6,043 nucleotides of DNA from Candidatus Falkowiibacteriota bacterium (GTDB lineage: Bacteria > Patescibacteriota > Patescibacteriia > UBA2591 > JABMQE01). The notes beneath the pieces are model-generated. The model was given only the letters and a program-made list of their open reading frames with translations. It was not told the origin of the DNA and did not search any database. A program made the position numbers and the translations under genes. Every line of letters begins with the position of its first letter. Position 1 is the first letter of the stretch. This document shows positions 1 to 5,338 of this stretch, one piece after another. The stretch lies in NCBI GenBank assembly GCA_013203415.1, contig JABMQE010000126.1, positions 1 through 6,043 on the forward strand, given 5' to 3'.

Positions 1-23
1 CCCTACTACAATGTATAGTAGGG
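1..23. promoter_or_regulatory. Palindrome, candidate BlaI/MecI/CopY-type operator
   Basis: A perfect 8-bp inverted repeat (CCCTACTA at 1-8, TAGTAGGG at 16-23) encloses a 7-base centre. Inside it, TACA-A-TGTA at 7-15 forms a second, shorter palindrome whose axis is one base to the left. Repressors of the BlaI/MecI/CopY family bind sites with TACA/TGTA cores, and CopY controls copper genes, which fits the copper-handling genes downstream. The core spacing is one base rather than the two of the classic CopY box, so the match is imperfect. No regulator gene is in view. The alternative is a terminator of a gene lying to the left: the stem could form in RNA and a five-T run follows at 30-34, but the stem is only half G/C and the T run starts several bases late. 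Confidence 0.45.
14..19 (+). promoter_or_regulatory. Possible -10 box inside the operator palindrome
   Basis: TATAGT differs from the sigma-70 -10 consensus TATAAT at one position and lies within the right half of the palindrome. Transcription would start near base 26, giving a leader of about 25 bases before the ATG at 52. The -35 box would lie left of the window, so it cannot be checked. A repressor bound at the palindrome would cover this box directly. Confidence 0.3.
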
Positions 24-51
24 TGTATATTTTTAACTAGCTATTGAATAT

Positions 52-450
52 ATGTTTAACAAAATTGCTGTAGTTATTCTTTTACTCCTTATAAGCGGAG
101 TTGCTGGCTATTTTATTTCTGATAGCTTGCAAGTAAACTTTGAAGATTTAAGCGCGGTAGAAAAGTACGAGAGAATAATTCAAGAAAGGGATATTGCTAT
201 TTCCGAGGCAAAGACGGCGGGTGATTTTAGATGCTGTATTAATCCGCCTTGCACTATGTGCTTTATGGAAGCTAACGAATGGAATAATTTTACGCCCGGT
301 ACTTGCGCTTGCGATGATTTAATCGCCCAAGGAAAAGAACCTTGCCCGCAATGTAAACGAGGCCTTGCAGACGGGACCTGCAGCTCTGTTGTTAACCCGG
401 ATGAAGAATGCGATGTTGACTTAAATTTTAGACCCGAGCCTGTCGATTAA
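52..450 (+). CDS. Membrane-anchored Cys-rich protein, candidate metal-binding
   Basis: This 132-residue protein is not assigned to a named family. Residues 5-22 form one hydrophobic segment, either an N-in membrane anchor or an uncleaved signal, so the rest probably lies outside the cell. Residues 33-55 are charged and likely helical. The C-terminal part then carries ten cysteines: C61, C62, C67, C70, C85, C87, C98, C101, C110 and C120. They form CC-x4-CxxC, CxC and CxxC clusters separated by 10-15 residues, which suggests zinc or copper binding, or disulfides. There is no histidine at all, so any metal site would rest on thiolates. It is the first gene after the palindrome and starts at ATG 52, with no Shine-Dalgarno motif before it. 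A role in copper binding or thiol exchange is inferred from the neighbours only. Confidence 0.8.
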   Translation: MFNKIAVVILLLLISGVAGYFISDSLQVNFEDLSAVEKYERIIQERDIAISEAKTAGDFRCCINPPCTMCFMEANEWNNFTPGTCACDDLIAQGKEPCPQCKRGLADGTCSSVVNPDEECDVDLNFRPEPVD

Positions 451-467
451 TTGGTAATTAAAATAAT

Positions 468-791
468 ATGAAATTTATAATTAAAAATATTTTGTTAGCA
501 TTAATTTTTCTCTTTTACCCCGGCCTGGTTTTGGCTGATAGCGGTAGCGGAGAATTTGGAGGATGCGGTATGATGGGCACATTTTCGGGCAGTAATGGTT
601 TTGGGATGATGGGGATTGGCTGGATTTTTTCGATTTTAATTTTAATCCTTATTATCATCGGAATCATCGCTTTAATTAAAGTTGTTGTGCGGCCGGAAAA
701 TAAATCATCTTTAAATATTTTAGAAGAGAGATATGCCAAAGGTGAGATAAGCAAGAAGGAGTTTGAGCAAAGGAAGAAAGACATAAGTTAA
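468..791 (+). CDS. Met/Gly-rich SHOCT-domain membrane protein
   Basis: This 107-residue protein begins with a signal-like segment (residues 1-23, possible cleavage after VLA). A short Gly/Met-rich stretch follows at 27-51, containing C33 and the pairs M35-M36 and M47-M48. Next come a strong transmembrane helix (about 51-74) and a C-terminal SHOCT domain (about 82-106), recognisable by the pattern L-E-x-R-Y-A-K-G-E-I-S-K-K-E-F-E. SHOCT is a short helical oligomerisation or interaction module often found at the end of small membrane proteins. The predicted topology puts the Met/Cys loop outside and SHOCT inside. Methionine pairs are typical Cu(I) ligands in export proteins, so a copper role is plausible but inferred. 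The gene lies 17 bases after the previous stop and 5 bases before the next start, so co-transcription is very likely. Confidence 0.8.
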   Translation: MKFIIKNILLALIFLFYPGLVLADSGSGEFGGCGMMGTFSGSNGFGMMGIGWIFSILILILIIIGIIALIKVVVRPENKSSLNILEERYAKGEISKKEFEQRKKDIS

Positions 792-796
792 ACAAT

Positions 797-2530
797 ATGC
801 TTAAAAAAATAAAATTTAGAATTAAGGGAATCAAGAATGAAAATTGTAAGTTTTTAATTGAAACAGAGGTTGATGTCCTCGGGGGTGTTAAGGATGCTTT
901 GGTGGATTGGAAGAGAGGGGAAGGAGAAGTAGAGTTTGATAGCGAGAAGACTGATAGTATAAAAATTTTTAATAGTATTGAGAGGTTGGGGTACAAGGTA
1001 TTAAAAGAGGGCCGGCAAGACGCCCCTAGTATTTTAGAGCATACTTATTTTACACGAGGAATGCATTGCCCTAGTTGTGAAATTTTAATCGAGAAAAGAT
1101 TGCTTGAGGAGAAAAATATTCAGGCAGTAGAGGCGTCGGTTAATCAGGGCAAAGTATTGATTGAATATGAAGGTGAGCGGCCGACCACTTTAGAGCTAAA
1201 CAAGATTTTTGAAGGGGATGGCTATACCTTCTTGTCCGAGAAAAGCAAGGATAGCAATTCGTCCTTTAAGGAATTAAAGCATTCTGATGACTTAGTGATA
1301 AGTAAACATAAGTTCAAAGATTTTTTGATAATTTTAGGGATTTCTTTATTACTTATTATTGGTTTTATTTTTTTGCATCGAAGCGGGCTCTCGGCGCGAA
1401 TAAGCGTTAATGCTTCGTCGGCTTTACCAATGTTTTTTGTCTTTGGGGTTTTGGCTGGGCTTTCGAGCTGCGCGGCGCTGGTTGGAGGGATTGTTCTTTC
1501 TATGTCTAAGCAGTGGTCGGAGGTTCATGCCAAGAGTAAATCAACAATAAAGAAATTAGAGCCGCATTTTTTGTTTAATTTGGGTCGGTTGGTTTCTTAC
1601 GGAGTTTTAGGAGCAGTTTTTGGGGCTGTTGGCAAAGCATTGCAATTGTCTTTAACATTTACTTCTATTTTAATGTTTGCGGTTTCGGTGATGATGTTAT
1701 TTTTAGCTTTACAGATGCTGGGGGTAAAATATTTTCAGAGGTTCCAGATTACAGCGCCTAAATTTATTACCAGGTATGCGGCGGATGAGACTAATTTTCG
1801 TGGAAAATATATGCCCTCTTTAATGGGGGCGGCTACTTTCTTTTTGCCTTGCGGTTTTACGATAACGGCCCAGGGATTGGCTTTGGCTTCGGGCAGTGTT
1901 TGGCAGGGTGGGTTGATAATGCTTTTCTTTGCTTTAGGGACATTGCCTATGCTGCTTGGGATTGGTTTTTCCAGCGTAAAGTTTTCTCGTAACCCGAAGG
2001 TTGCTAGCAGATTTCTTAAAGTGGCCGGGGTTTTGGTTTTGTTTTTTGCTTTATTTAATATTAATGCGCAGTTAAATGTTTTAGGCTTAAGAAGTTTAGA
2101 CGATATAAGTTTGAAGGGAACTGCAATGGCCGCGGAAGCAGGGCTGCCCGAGATAATTAATGGGAAGCAGATTTTAAAAACAGATGCCTTGTCTTATGCT
2201 TATGAACCTAATTATCTAAAAGTGAAAGTTGGGGTTCCAGTAAGATGGGAGATTGCGGATAAAGGCACAAGCGGGTGTACTAATGCGATTATGTCCAGGG
2301 GATTATTTGAGGGCGAGATTCCATTAACACCAGGCCAGACAAGTGTAAAGGAATTTACCCCAGAGAAGACGGGTAAATATAAATTTAGCTGCTGGATGGG
2401 AATGATTTCGGGTATTATTGAGGTTGTTGATGATACTGGTTCTACGGCTGGTAGTAATGAGATTATTGAATCTGGGGCCAAGGGCTGCGGTTGCGGGGGC
2501 GGGGATAGCGGGACCTGCGGAGGAGGATAA
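797..2530 (+). CDS. HMA-HMA-TauE/SafE (DsbD-like)-cupredoxin copper membrane protein
   Basis: This 577-residue multidomain protein probably handles copper and/or electrons across the membrane. Residues 1-70 form an HMA-like fold that has lost CxxC and keeps only C17. Residues 82-146 are an intact HMA domain with GMHCPSC (C91, C94). Seven hydrophobic segments follow (about 174-193, 207-234, 257-280, 285-309, 338-364, 367-391, 404-424), resembling the TauE/SafE or DsbD_2 core, with C225 (LSSCAA) and C352 (PCGF) inside the membrane. Residues 451-546 are a cupredoxin with C494 and the CWMGM motif (C532, M534, M536). The tail holds C564, C566 and C574 among glycines. Seven segments place the HMA domains inside and the cupredoxin outside, which is consistent. 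HMA-TauE-cupredoxin proteins are known in other bacteria, usually annotated as sulfite exporter TauE/SafE family; sulfite transport is not supported here. Confidence 0.9.
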   Translation: MLKKIKFRIKGIKNENCKFLIETEVDVLGGVKDALVDWKRGEGEVEFDSEKTDSIKIFNSIERLGYKVLKEGRQDAPSILEHTYFTRGMHCPSCEILIEKRLLEEKNIQAVEASVNQGKVLIEYEGERPTTLELNKIFEGDGYTFLSEKSKDSNSSFKELKHSDDLVISKHKFKDFLIILGISLLLIIGFIFLHRSGLSARISVNASSALPMFFVFGVLAGLSSCAALVGGIVLSMSKQWSEVHAKSKSTIKKLEPHFLFNLGRLVSYGVLGAVFGAVGKALQLSLTFTSILMFAVSVMMLFLALQMLGVKYFQRFQITAPKFITRYAADETNFRGKYMPSLMGAATFFLPCGFTITAQGLALASGSVWQGGLIMLFFALGTLPMLLGIGFSSVKFSRNPKVASRFLKVAGVLVLFFALFNINAQLNVLGLRSLDDISLKGTAMAAEAGLPEIINGKQILKTDALSYAYEPNYLKVKVGVPVRWEIADKGTSGCTNAIMSRGLFEGEIPLTPGQTSVKEFTPEKTGKYKFSCWMGMISGIIEVVDDTGSTAGSNEIIESGAKGCGCGGGDSGTCGGG

Positions 2531-2543
2531 TTTTAATTTGGAA

Positions 2544-2563
2544 TTTAATAATTTTTAATAATT
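2544..2563 (+). repeat. Perfect 10-bp tandem repeat upstream of the HMA-DsbA gene
   Basis: TTTAATAATT occurs twice back to back (2544-2553 and 2554-2563) in the 40-base, almost pure A/T gap before the ATG at 2571. The period equals roughly one helical turn. Each unit contains a weak -10-like TTTAAT or TAATAA string, so a secondary promoter or an unstructured translation-enhancing leader is possible. No -35 box or Shine-Dalgarno motif is seen. Confidence 0.6.
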
Positions 2564-2570
2564 AATTTTT

Positions 2571-3554
2571 ATGAAAAAATTTAAACTTAAGATCAAGGGT
2601 ATGCATTGCAATTCTTGCTCTTCTCTAATTGAAAATCAATTAAAGGAGAAGGCAGGAGTTACTAGGTGTAAAATTAGTCATGAGACTGGGAAGGGGGTAG
2701 TGGTTTATGATGAAGATAAAATCAGCAAGCCCGAGATAACAGGAACGATAGAAGGAGCTGGTGATTATCAAGTAACCCAGGAAGATGACGAATCCTTTGA
2801 TGATGGAGAATCAAAACATATGAAAGATTTAAATCAAGATGGTAAATCATCTAAGATGATGTTTATTTTTGGGTTGGTGAGCGGGGTTGCTATTTTTGGT
2901 ATTGTCGGCTTTTTTATTTTTTTTGGAATGTATCAAGGCCAAGCCAGAAACACTTTAAACAACGGCTCTCCTGTTTTTACTGATGATATTGATGATAGCG
3001 GCGGCCAGCAAAGGCCTGCTCAGCCCAGCGGTGGAGCTGATATAAAAGTGACTGAAGACGATCATATTAGAGGAAATTTTGATGCAGCAGTGACAATTAT
3101 TGAGTACTCGGATTATCAGTGCCCTTTTTGTTCCAGGTTCGATGATACTATGAAACAAGTAATGGCAAATTATCCCAATGATGTTCGCTGGGTTTATAAG
3201 CATTTTCCTTTGGATTCTATTCATCCTTTTGCCCGAAAGGCGGCCGAGGCGAGTGAATGCGCCGGGGAGCAAGATAAGTTTTGGGAGTATTCGGACGAGC
3301 TGTTTGCTAATCAATCCAGTATTAATTTCCCGTACTTAAAAGAGGCGGCAAAATCGATTGGATTAAACACTGGTAAGTTTGACGAGTGTTTGGACTCGGA
3401 CAAATATGCATCCAAAGTAGATGATGATTATTGGGAAGGTATTTCGGCAGGGGTGAGCGGAACGCCGGGGAATATTATTAATGGCGAGTTAGTTTCTGGA
3501 GCTTTGCCATACGAACAAATGGAGGCTATTATCGAAAGTATATTGAGTAAATAA
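2571..3554 (+). CDS. HMA-TM-DsbA fusion: membrane thiol oxidoreductase with copper-binding domain
   Basis: This 327-residue protein joins two normally separate functions. Residues 1-70 are an HMA domain with GMHCNSC (C13, C16), the Cu(I) site of CopZ/Atx1-type chaperones. An acidic linker follows, then one transmembrane helix (about 97-119) preceded by K92, K95, which supports N-in topology. A flexible Pro/Gln/Gly spacer leads to a DsbA-like thioredoxin domain (about 158-327) with active site CPFC (C184, C187) after E178-Y-S-D, and a cis-Pro loop GTP (P299). C230 and C273 may form a second disulfide. The thioredoxin domain would act outside the membrane, forming or exchanging disulfides, or reducing CuA cysteines before metal loading. 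The loop reads TPGNIING rather than the usual TPTxFING. An internal ATG (M84) could make a form lacking HMA, but the frame is intact from 2571. Confidence 0.9.
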   Translation: MKKFKLKIKGMHCNSCSSLIENQLKEKAGVTRCKISHETGKGVVVYDEDKISKPEITGTIEGAGDYQVTQEDDESFDDGESKHMKDLNQDGKSSKMMFIFGLVSGVAIFGIVGFFIFFGMYQGQARNTLNNGSPVFTDDIDDSGGQQRPAQPSGGADIKVTEDDHIRGNFDAAVTIIEYSDYQCPFCSRFDDTMKQVMANYPNDVRWVYKHFPLDSIHPFARKAAEASECAGEQDKFWEYSDELFANQSSINFPYLKEAAKSIGLNTGKFDECLDSDKYASKVDDDYWEGISAGVSGTPGNIINGELVSGALPYEQMEAIIESILSK

Positions 3555-3563
3555 TTAACAAAC

Positions 3564-4016
3564 ATGAAACTAATTAAAAAAATTATAGTATCAGGATTTT
3601 TAATTGGGACAGTTTTTTTGGTTGCTTGTACTAATAGCGATCAAAACAGGGATGAGGATATTATTCCTACGAATCAAAACCAACAAGATGAATCAGATTT
3701 GGATATTGATATTAAGTTGGATAATGAGGAGGATTTAGGAGAAGTTAAAGAATTTAATATGATTGCCAGGCAGTTTGAGTTTGAGCCAAAAGAGATAAGG
3801 GTTAAAAAGGGCGATAAGGTGAAATTTAATATCGAGAGCGTTGATGTAGAACATGGGATTTCGATTTTAGAATACGGAATTAATGTTGATTTGCCGGTCG
3901 GGGAAACTATTGCTGTTGAATTTACTGCGGATAAAGCCGGCGAGTTTCTGCTTTCTTGCTCGGTTTATTGCGGGGGCGGTCATCCCATAATGACAGGCAA
4001 GGTAATTGTTGAGTAA
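3564..4016 (+). CDS. CuA-type cupredoxin lipoprotein (cytochrome c oxidase subunit II-like)
   Basis: This 150-residue protein has a lipoprotein signal with lipobox L19-V20-A21-C22, so it should be lipid-anchored outside the membrane. An acidic, Asn/Gln-rich linker (23-60) leads to a cupredoxin fold (about 62-150). It carries the full CuA signature of cytochrome oxidase subunit II: H97 in DVEHG, then C132-x3-C136-x3-H140-x2-M143 in the C-terminal loop CSVYCGGGHPIM. The usual Glu of CSExC is Val here; that residue ligates through its backbone carbonyl, so a dinuclear copper site remains possible. The subunit II transmembrane hairpin is absent and no subunit I gene lies in the window. It starts 9 bases after the HMA-DsbA gene, whose thioredoxin domain could keep the CuA cysteines reduced. 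It could be an electron carrier, a copper chaperone or a detached subunit II; the ligands are seen, the role is inferred. Confidence 0.9.
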   Translation: MKLIKKIIVSGFLIGTVFLVACTNSDQNRDEDIIPTNQNQQDESDLDIDIKLDNEEDLGEVKEFNMIARQFEFEPKEIRVKKGDKVKFNIESVDVEHGISILEYGINVDLPVGETIAVEFTADKAGEFLLSCSVYCGGGHPIMTGKVIVE

Positions 4017-4040
4017 TTAGCTAATATTTATTTATTATGT

Positions 4041-4718
4041 ATGAAGAAAATAATATTTATTGTGGTTCTTGGGCTTGGGGTATTGTTGTCAGGTTGCGGT
4101 TTGGGCGGAGGGATAGATAAAGAAGAAGAGGCAGAATCCGAAAAACAAGGAAAAAAGGTTGCGGCTTTGGAAGAGTCCGAGATTTTAGACGCAGGAGAAG
4201 GTGAAATTTTTACGATTGATTTAGAGAAAAGCAAAGTATTATGGCAAGCAGAAAGAATTATTGGCCATAGTCATAAGGGAGATGTTAAAATAAAACAAGG
4301 AGAGATAAGGTTGAGTGATGGTGAATTTGTTTCGGGATATTTTGTTATGGACATGGATACTATTCAGGATGTTGGTAATAACGAGTCCTTGATAAAGCAC
4401 CTTAAGTCGGATGATTTTTTTTCGGTAAAAGAATTCCCTGAAGCCGAACTTGTTATTACCGGGGTTGAGAAAGTGGATGAAAAGCAGTATGATGTATATG
4501 CGGGTTTAACTATAAAAGGGATAGAGGAGAGCATTGTTTTTCCAGCCATAGTAGAGATAGCAGAGGACAGGATTCACGCGCAGGCAAGTTTTGATATAGA
4601 TAGGACAAGGTGGGGCATAAAATATGATTCGGGCCAATTTTTTAAGGATTTGGCAGACAAAGCGATTAAGGATAAAATTAGTTTTGAGATAGAGATTTTT
4701 GCATCAATAACTGAATAA
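4041..4718 (+). CDS. YceI-like lipoprotein
   Basis: This 225-residue protein has a lipoprotein signal with lipobox L16-S17-G18-C19, then a glycine and charged linker to about residue 52. The rest (about 55-223) matches the YceI family: an opening strand pair with W68 and the H76-S-H segment, the signature H120-L-K-S-D-D-F-F followed by F132-P-E-A, a central LTIKG turn (156-160), and a late FDIDRTRWGI strand (184-193). YceI proteins are secreted lipocalin-like barrels, and a characterised member binds a polyprenyl chain, so isoprenoid or quinone binding is the family expectation. E. coli yceI lies next to a cytochrome b561 gene. Here it sits between a CuA-type lipoprotein and a quinone reductase, consistent with a quinone-linked role. 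An ATG at 4037 is out of frame, so 4041 is the start. Confidence 0.9.
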   Translation: MKKIIFIVVLGLGVLLSGCGLGGGIDKEEEAESEKQGKKVAALEESEILDAGEGEIFTIDLEKSKVLWQAERIIGHSHKGDVKIKQGEIRLSDGEFVSGYFVMDMDTIQDVGNNESLIKHLKSDDFFSVKEFPEAELVITGVEKVDEKQYDVYAGLTIKGIEESIVFPAIVEIAEDRIHAQASFDIDRTRWGIKYDSGQFFKDLADKAIKDKISFEIEIFASITE

Positions 4719-4727
4719 ATATAAAAA

Positions 4728-5297
4728 GTGTTAATTATTTATGCGCATCCAAATAAAAGTGGGCATTCGGGAGCGATACTTAAGGAAGTAGAGCGATTTT
4801 TGGGAGAGAAGAAAATAAAATATGAGATTTTGGATTTGTATGAGATGGGCTATGATCCGGTGCTTCATGCGAACGAGCTTTATACTTCGGGGCAGAAGGG
4901 AGTGAGTCGCGAGACCAAAATAATTCAGGAAAAGATAAAAAAACAGGATAAATTTATTTTTATTTATCCTGTCTGGTGGAATAATATGCCAGCGATTTTA
5001 AAAGGGTTTTTTGATAAAATTTTTACCAGTAGGTTTGCTTTTAAGTATGTCGGCCGTTGGCCAAAGGGATTGCTTGGGGGCAGGGCAGTTGTTTTTTCCT
5101 CAAGCGGGGCGCCGAGATTGTTTGTTAAGTTGTTGGCAGGGGATAGGGCATTGAAAGTCGTAACTCGGGATATTTTGAAATTTGCCGGGATAAAGTCGAA
5201 GGCGTATTTAGTGGGTCGGGCGAATAAGTTTAATGAAAAGCAAAAGGAAAAAATTAGAAAGATGGTTAGAAAGGGATTAAAATTTTTAATAAGTTAA
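4728..5297 (+). CDS. Flavodoxin-fold NAD(P)H:quinone oxidoreductase
   Basis: This 189-residue cytosolic protein belongs to the KefF/MdaB/NQO1-like branch of the flavodoxin fold. Its first strand and phosphate loop read LIIYAHPNKSGHSGAIL (2-18), the expected FMN phosphate-binding region. Residues 79-100 carry the family motif with YPVWW, P88, L91-K92-G93 and D96-K97, which packs against the flavin. SSSGAP at 124-129 lies on a later loop near the flavin. Family members pass two electrons from NAD(P)H through FMN to quinones, or serve as regulators of potassium efflux; no Kef-type transporter is in view. The GTG start at 4728 gives a sequence that begins directly at the first strand, as expected; no upstream in-frame codon is needed. 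It follows the YceI gene by 9 bases, suggesting co-transcription. Confidence 0.88.
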   Translation: MLIIYAHPNKSGHSGAILKEVERFLGEKKIKYEILDLYEMGYDPVLHANELYTSGQKGVSRETKIIQEKIKKQDKFIFIYPVWWNNMPAILKGFFDKIFTSRFAFKYVGRWPKGLLGGRAVVFSSSGAPRLFVKLLAGDRALKVVTRDILKFAGIKSKAYLVGRANKFNEKQKEKIRKMVRKGLKFLIS

Positions 5298-5300
5298 AAT

Positions 5301-5330
5301 ATCAGCCCGAGGCTGATGAGCCTTTGGCTC
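5301..5330 (+). promoter_or_regulatory. Two tandem hairpins with alternating pairing options
   Basis: The first hairpin has a perfect 7-bp stem (ATCAGCC 5301-5307, GGCTGAT 5311-5317) with loop CGA. The second abuts it with a 5-bp stem (GAGCC 5318-5322, GGCTC 5326-5330) and loop TTT. The unit AGCC/GGCT alternates four times (5304, 5311, 5319, 5326), so segments 2 and 3 could pair instead (GGCT-GATG-AGCC), excluding both hairpins. The structure ends 8 bases before the ATG at 5339. No T run follows on the + strand, so a + strand terminator is unlikely. Control of translation or mRNA stability, or a dispersed palindromic repeat, are the better readings. Confidence 0.6.
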
Positions 5331-5338
5331 AAAAATGT

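Noticed and set aside
515..996. Minus-strand open frames over the SHOCT gene and the start of the HMA protein
   Set aside because: They mirror strongly supported + strand genes, have low-complexity hydrophobic or Pro/Ser-rich translations and show no domain.
2521..2526. AGGAGG string that looks like a strong Shine-Dalgarno site
   Set aside because: It encodes the Gly-Gly end of the Cys-Gly tail and lies about 45 bases before the ATG at 2571; no usable start codon sits at the right distance.
797..2530. Sulfite exporter function for the TauE/SafE-like core
   Set aside because: The flanking HMA and cupredoxin domains and the membrane cysteine pair point to copper or electrons; no sulfur-oxyanion genes are adjacent.
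2955..3314. Minus-strand open frame across the DsbA domain
   Set aside because: It lies opposite the CPFC-containing coding sequence and has no recognisable motif.
4016..4025. Palindrome ATTAGCTAAT after the CuA gene stop
   Set aside because: It is only 10 bp, A/T-rich, has no loop or T tract, and is expected by chance in such sequence.
5324..5338. TTG start adding five residues to the DoxX-like protein
   Set aside because: The TTG lies in the loop and stem of a perfect hairpin, while an in-frame ATG follows at 5339 just before the basic N-terminus.
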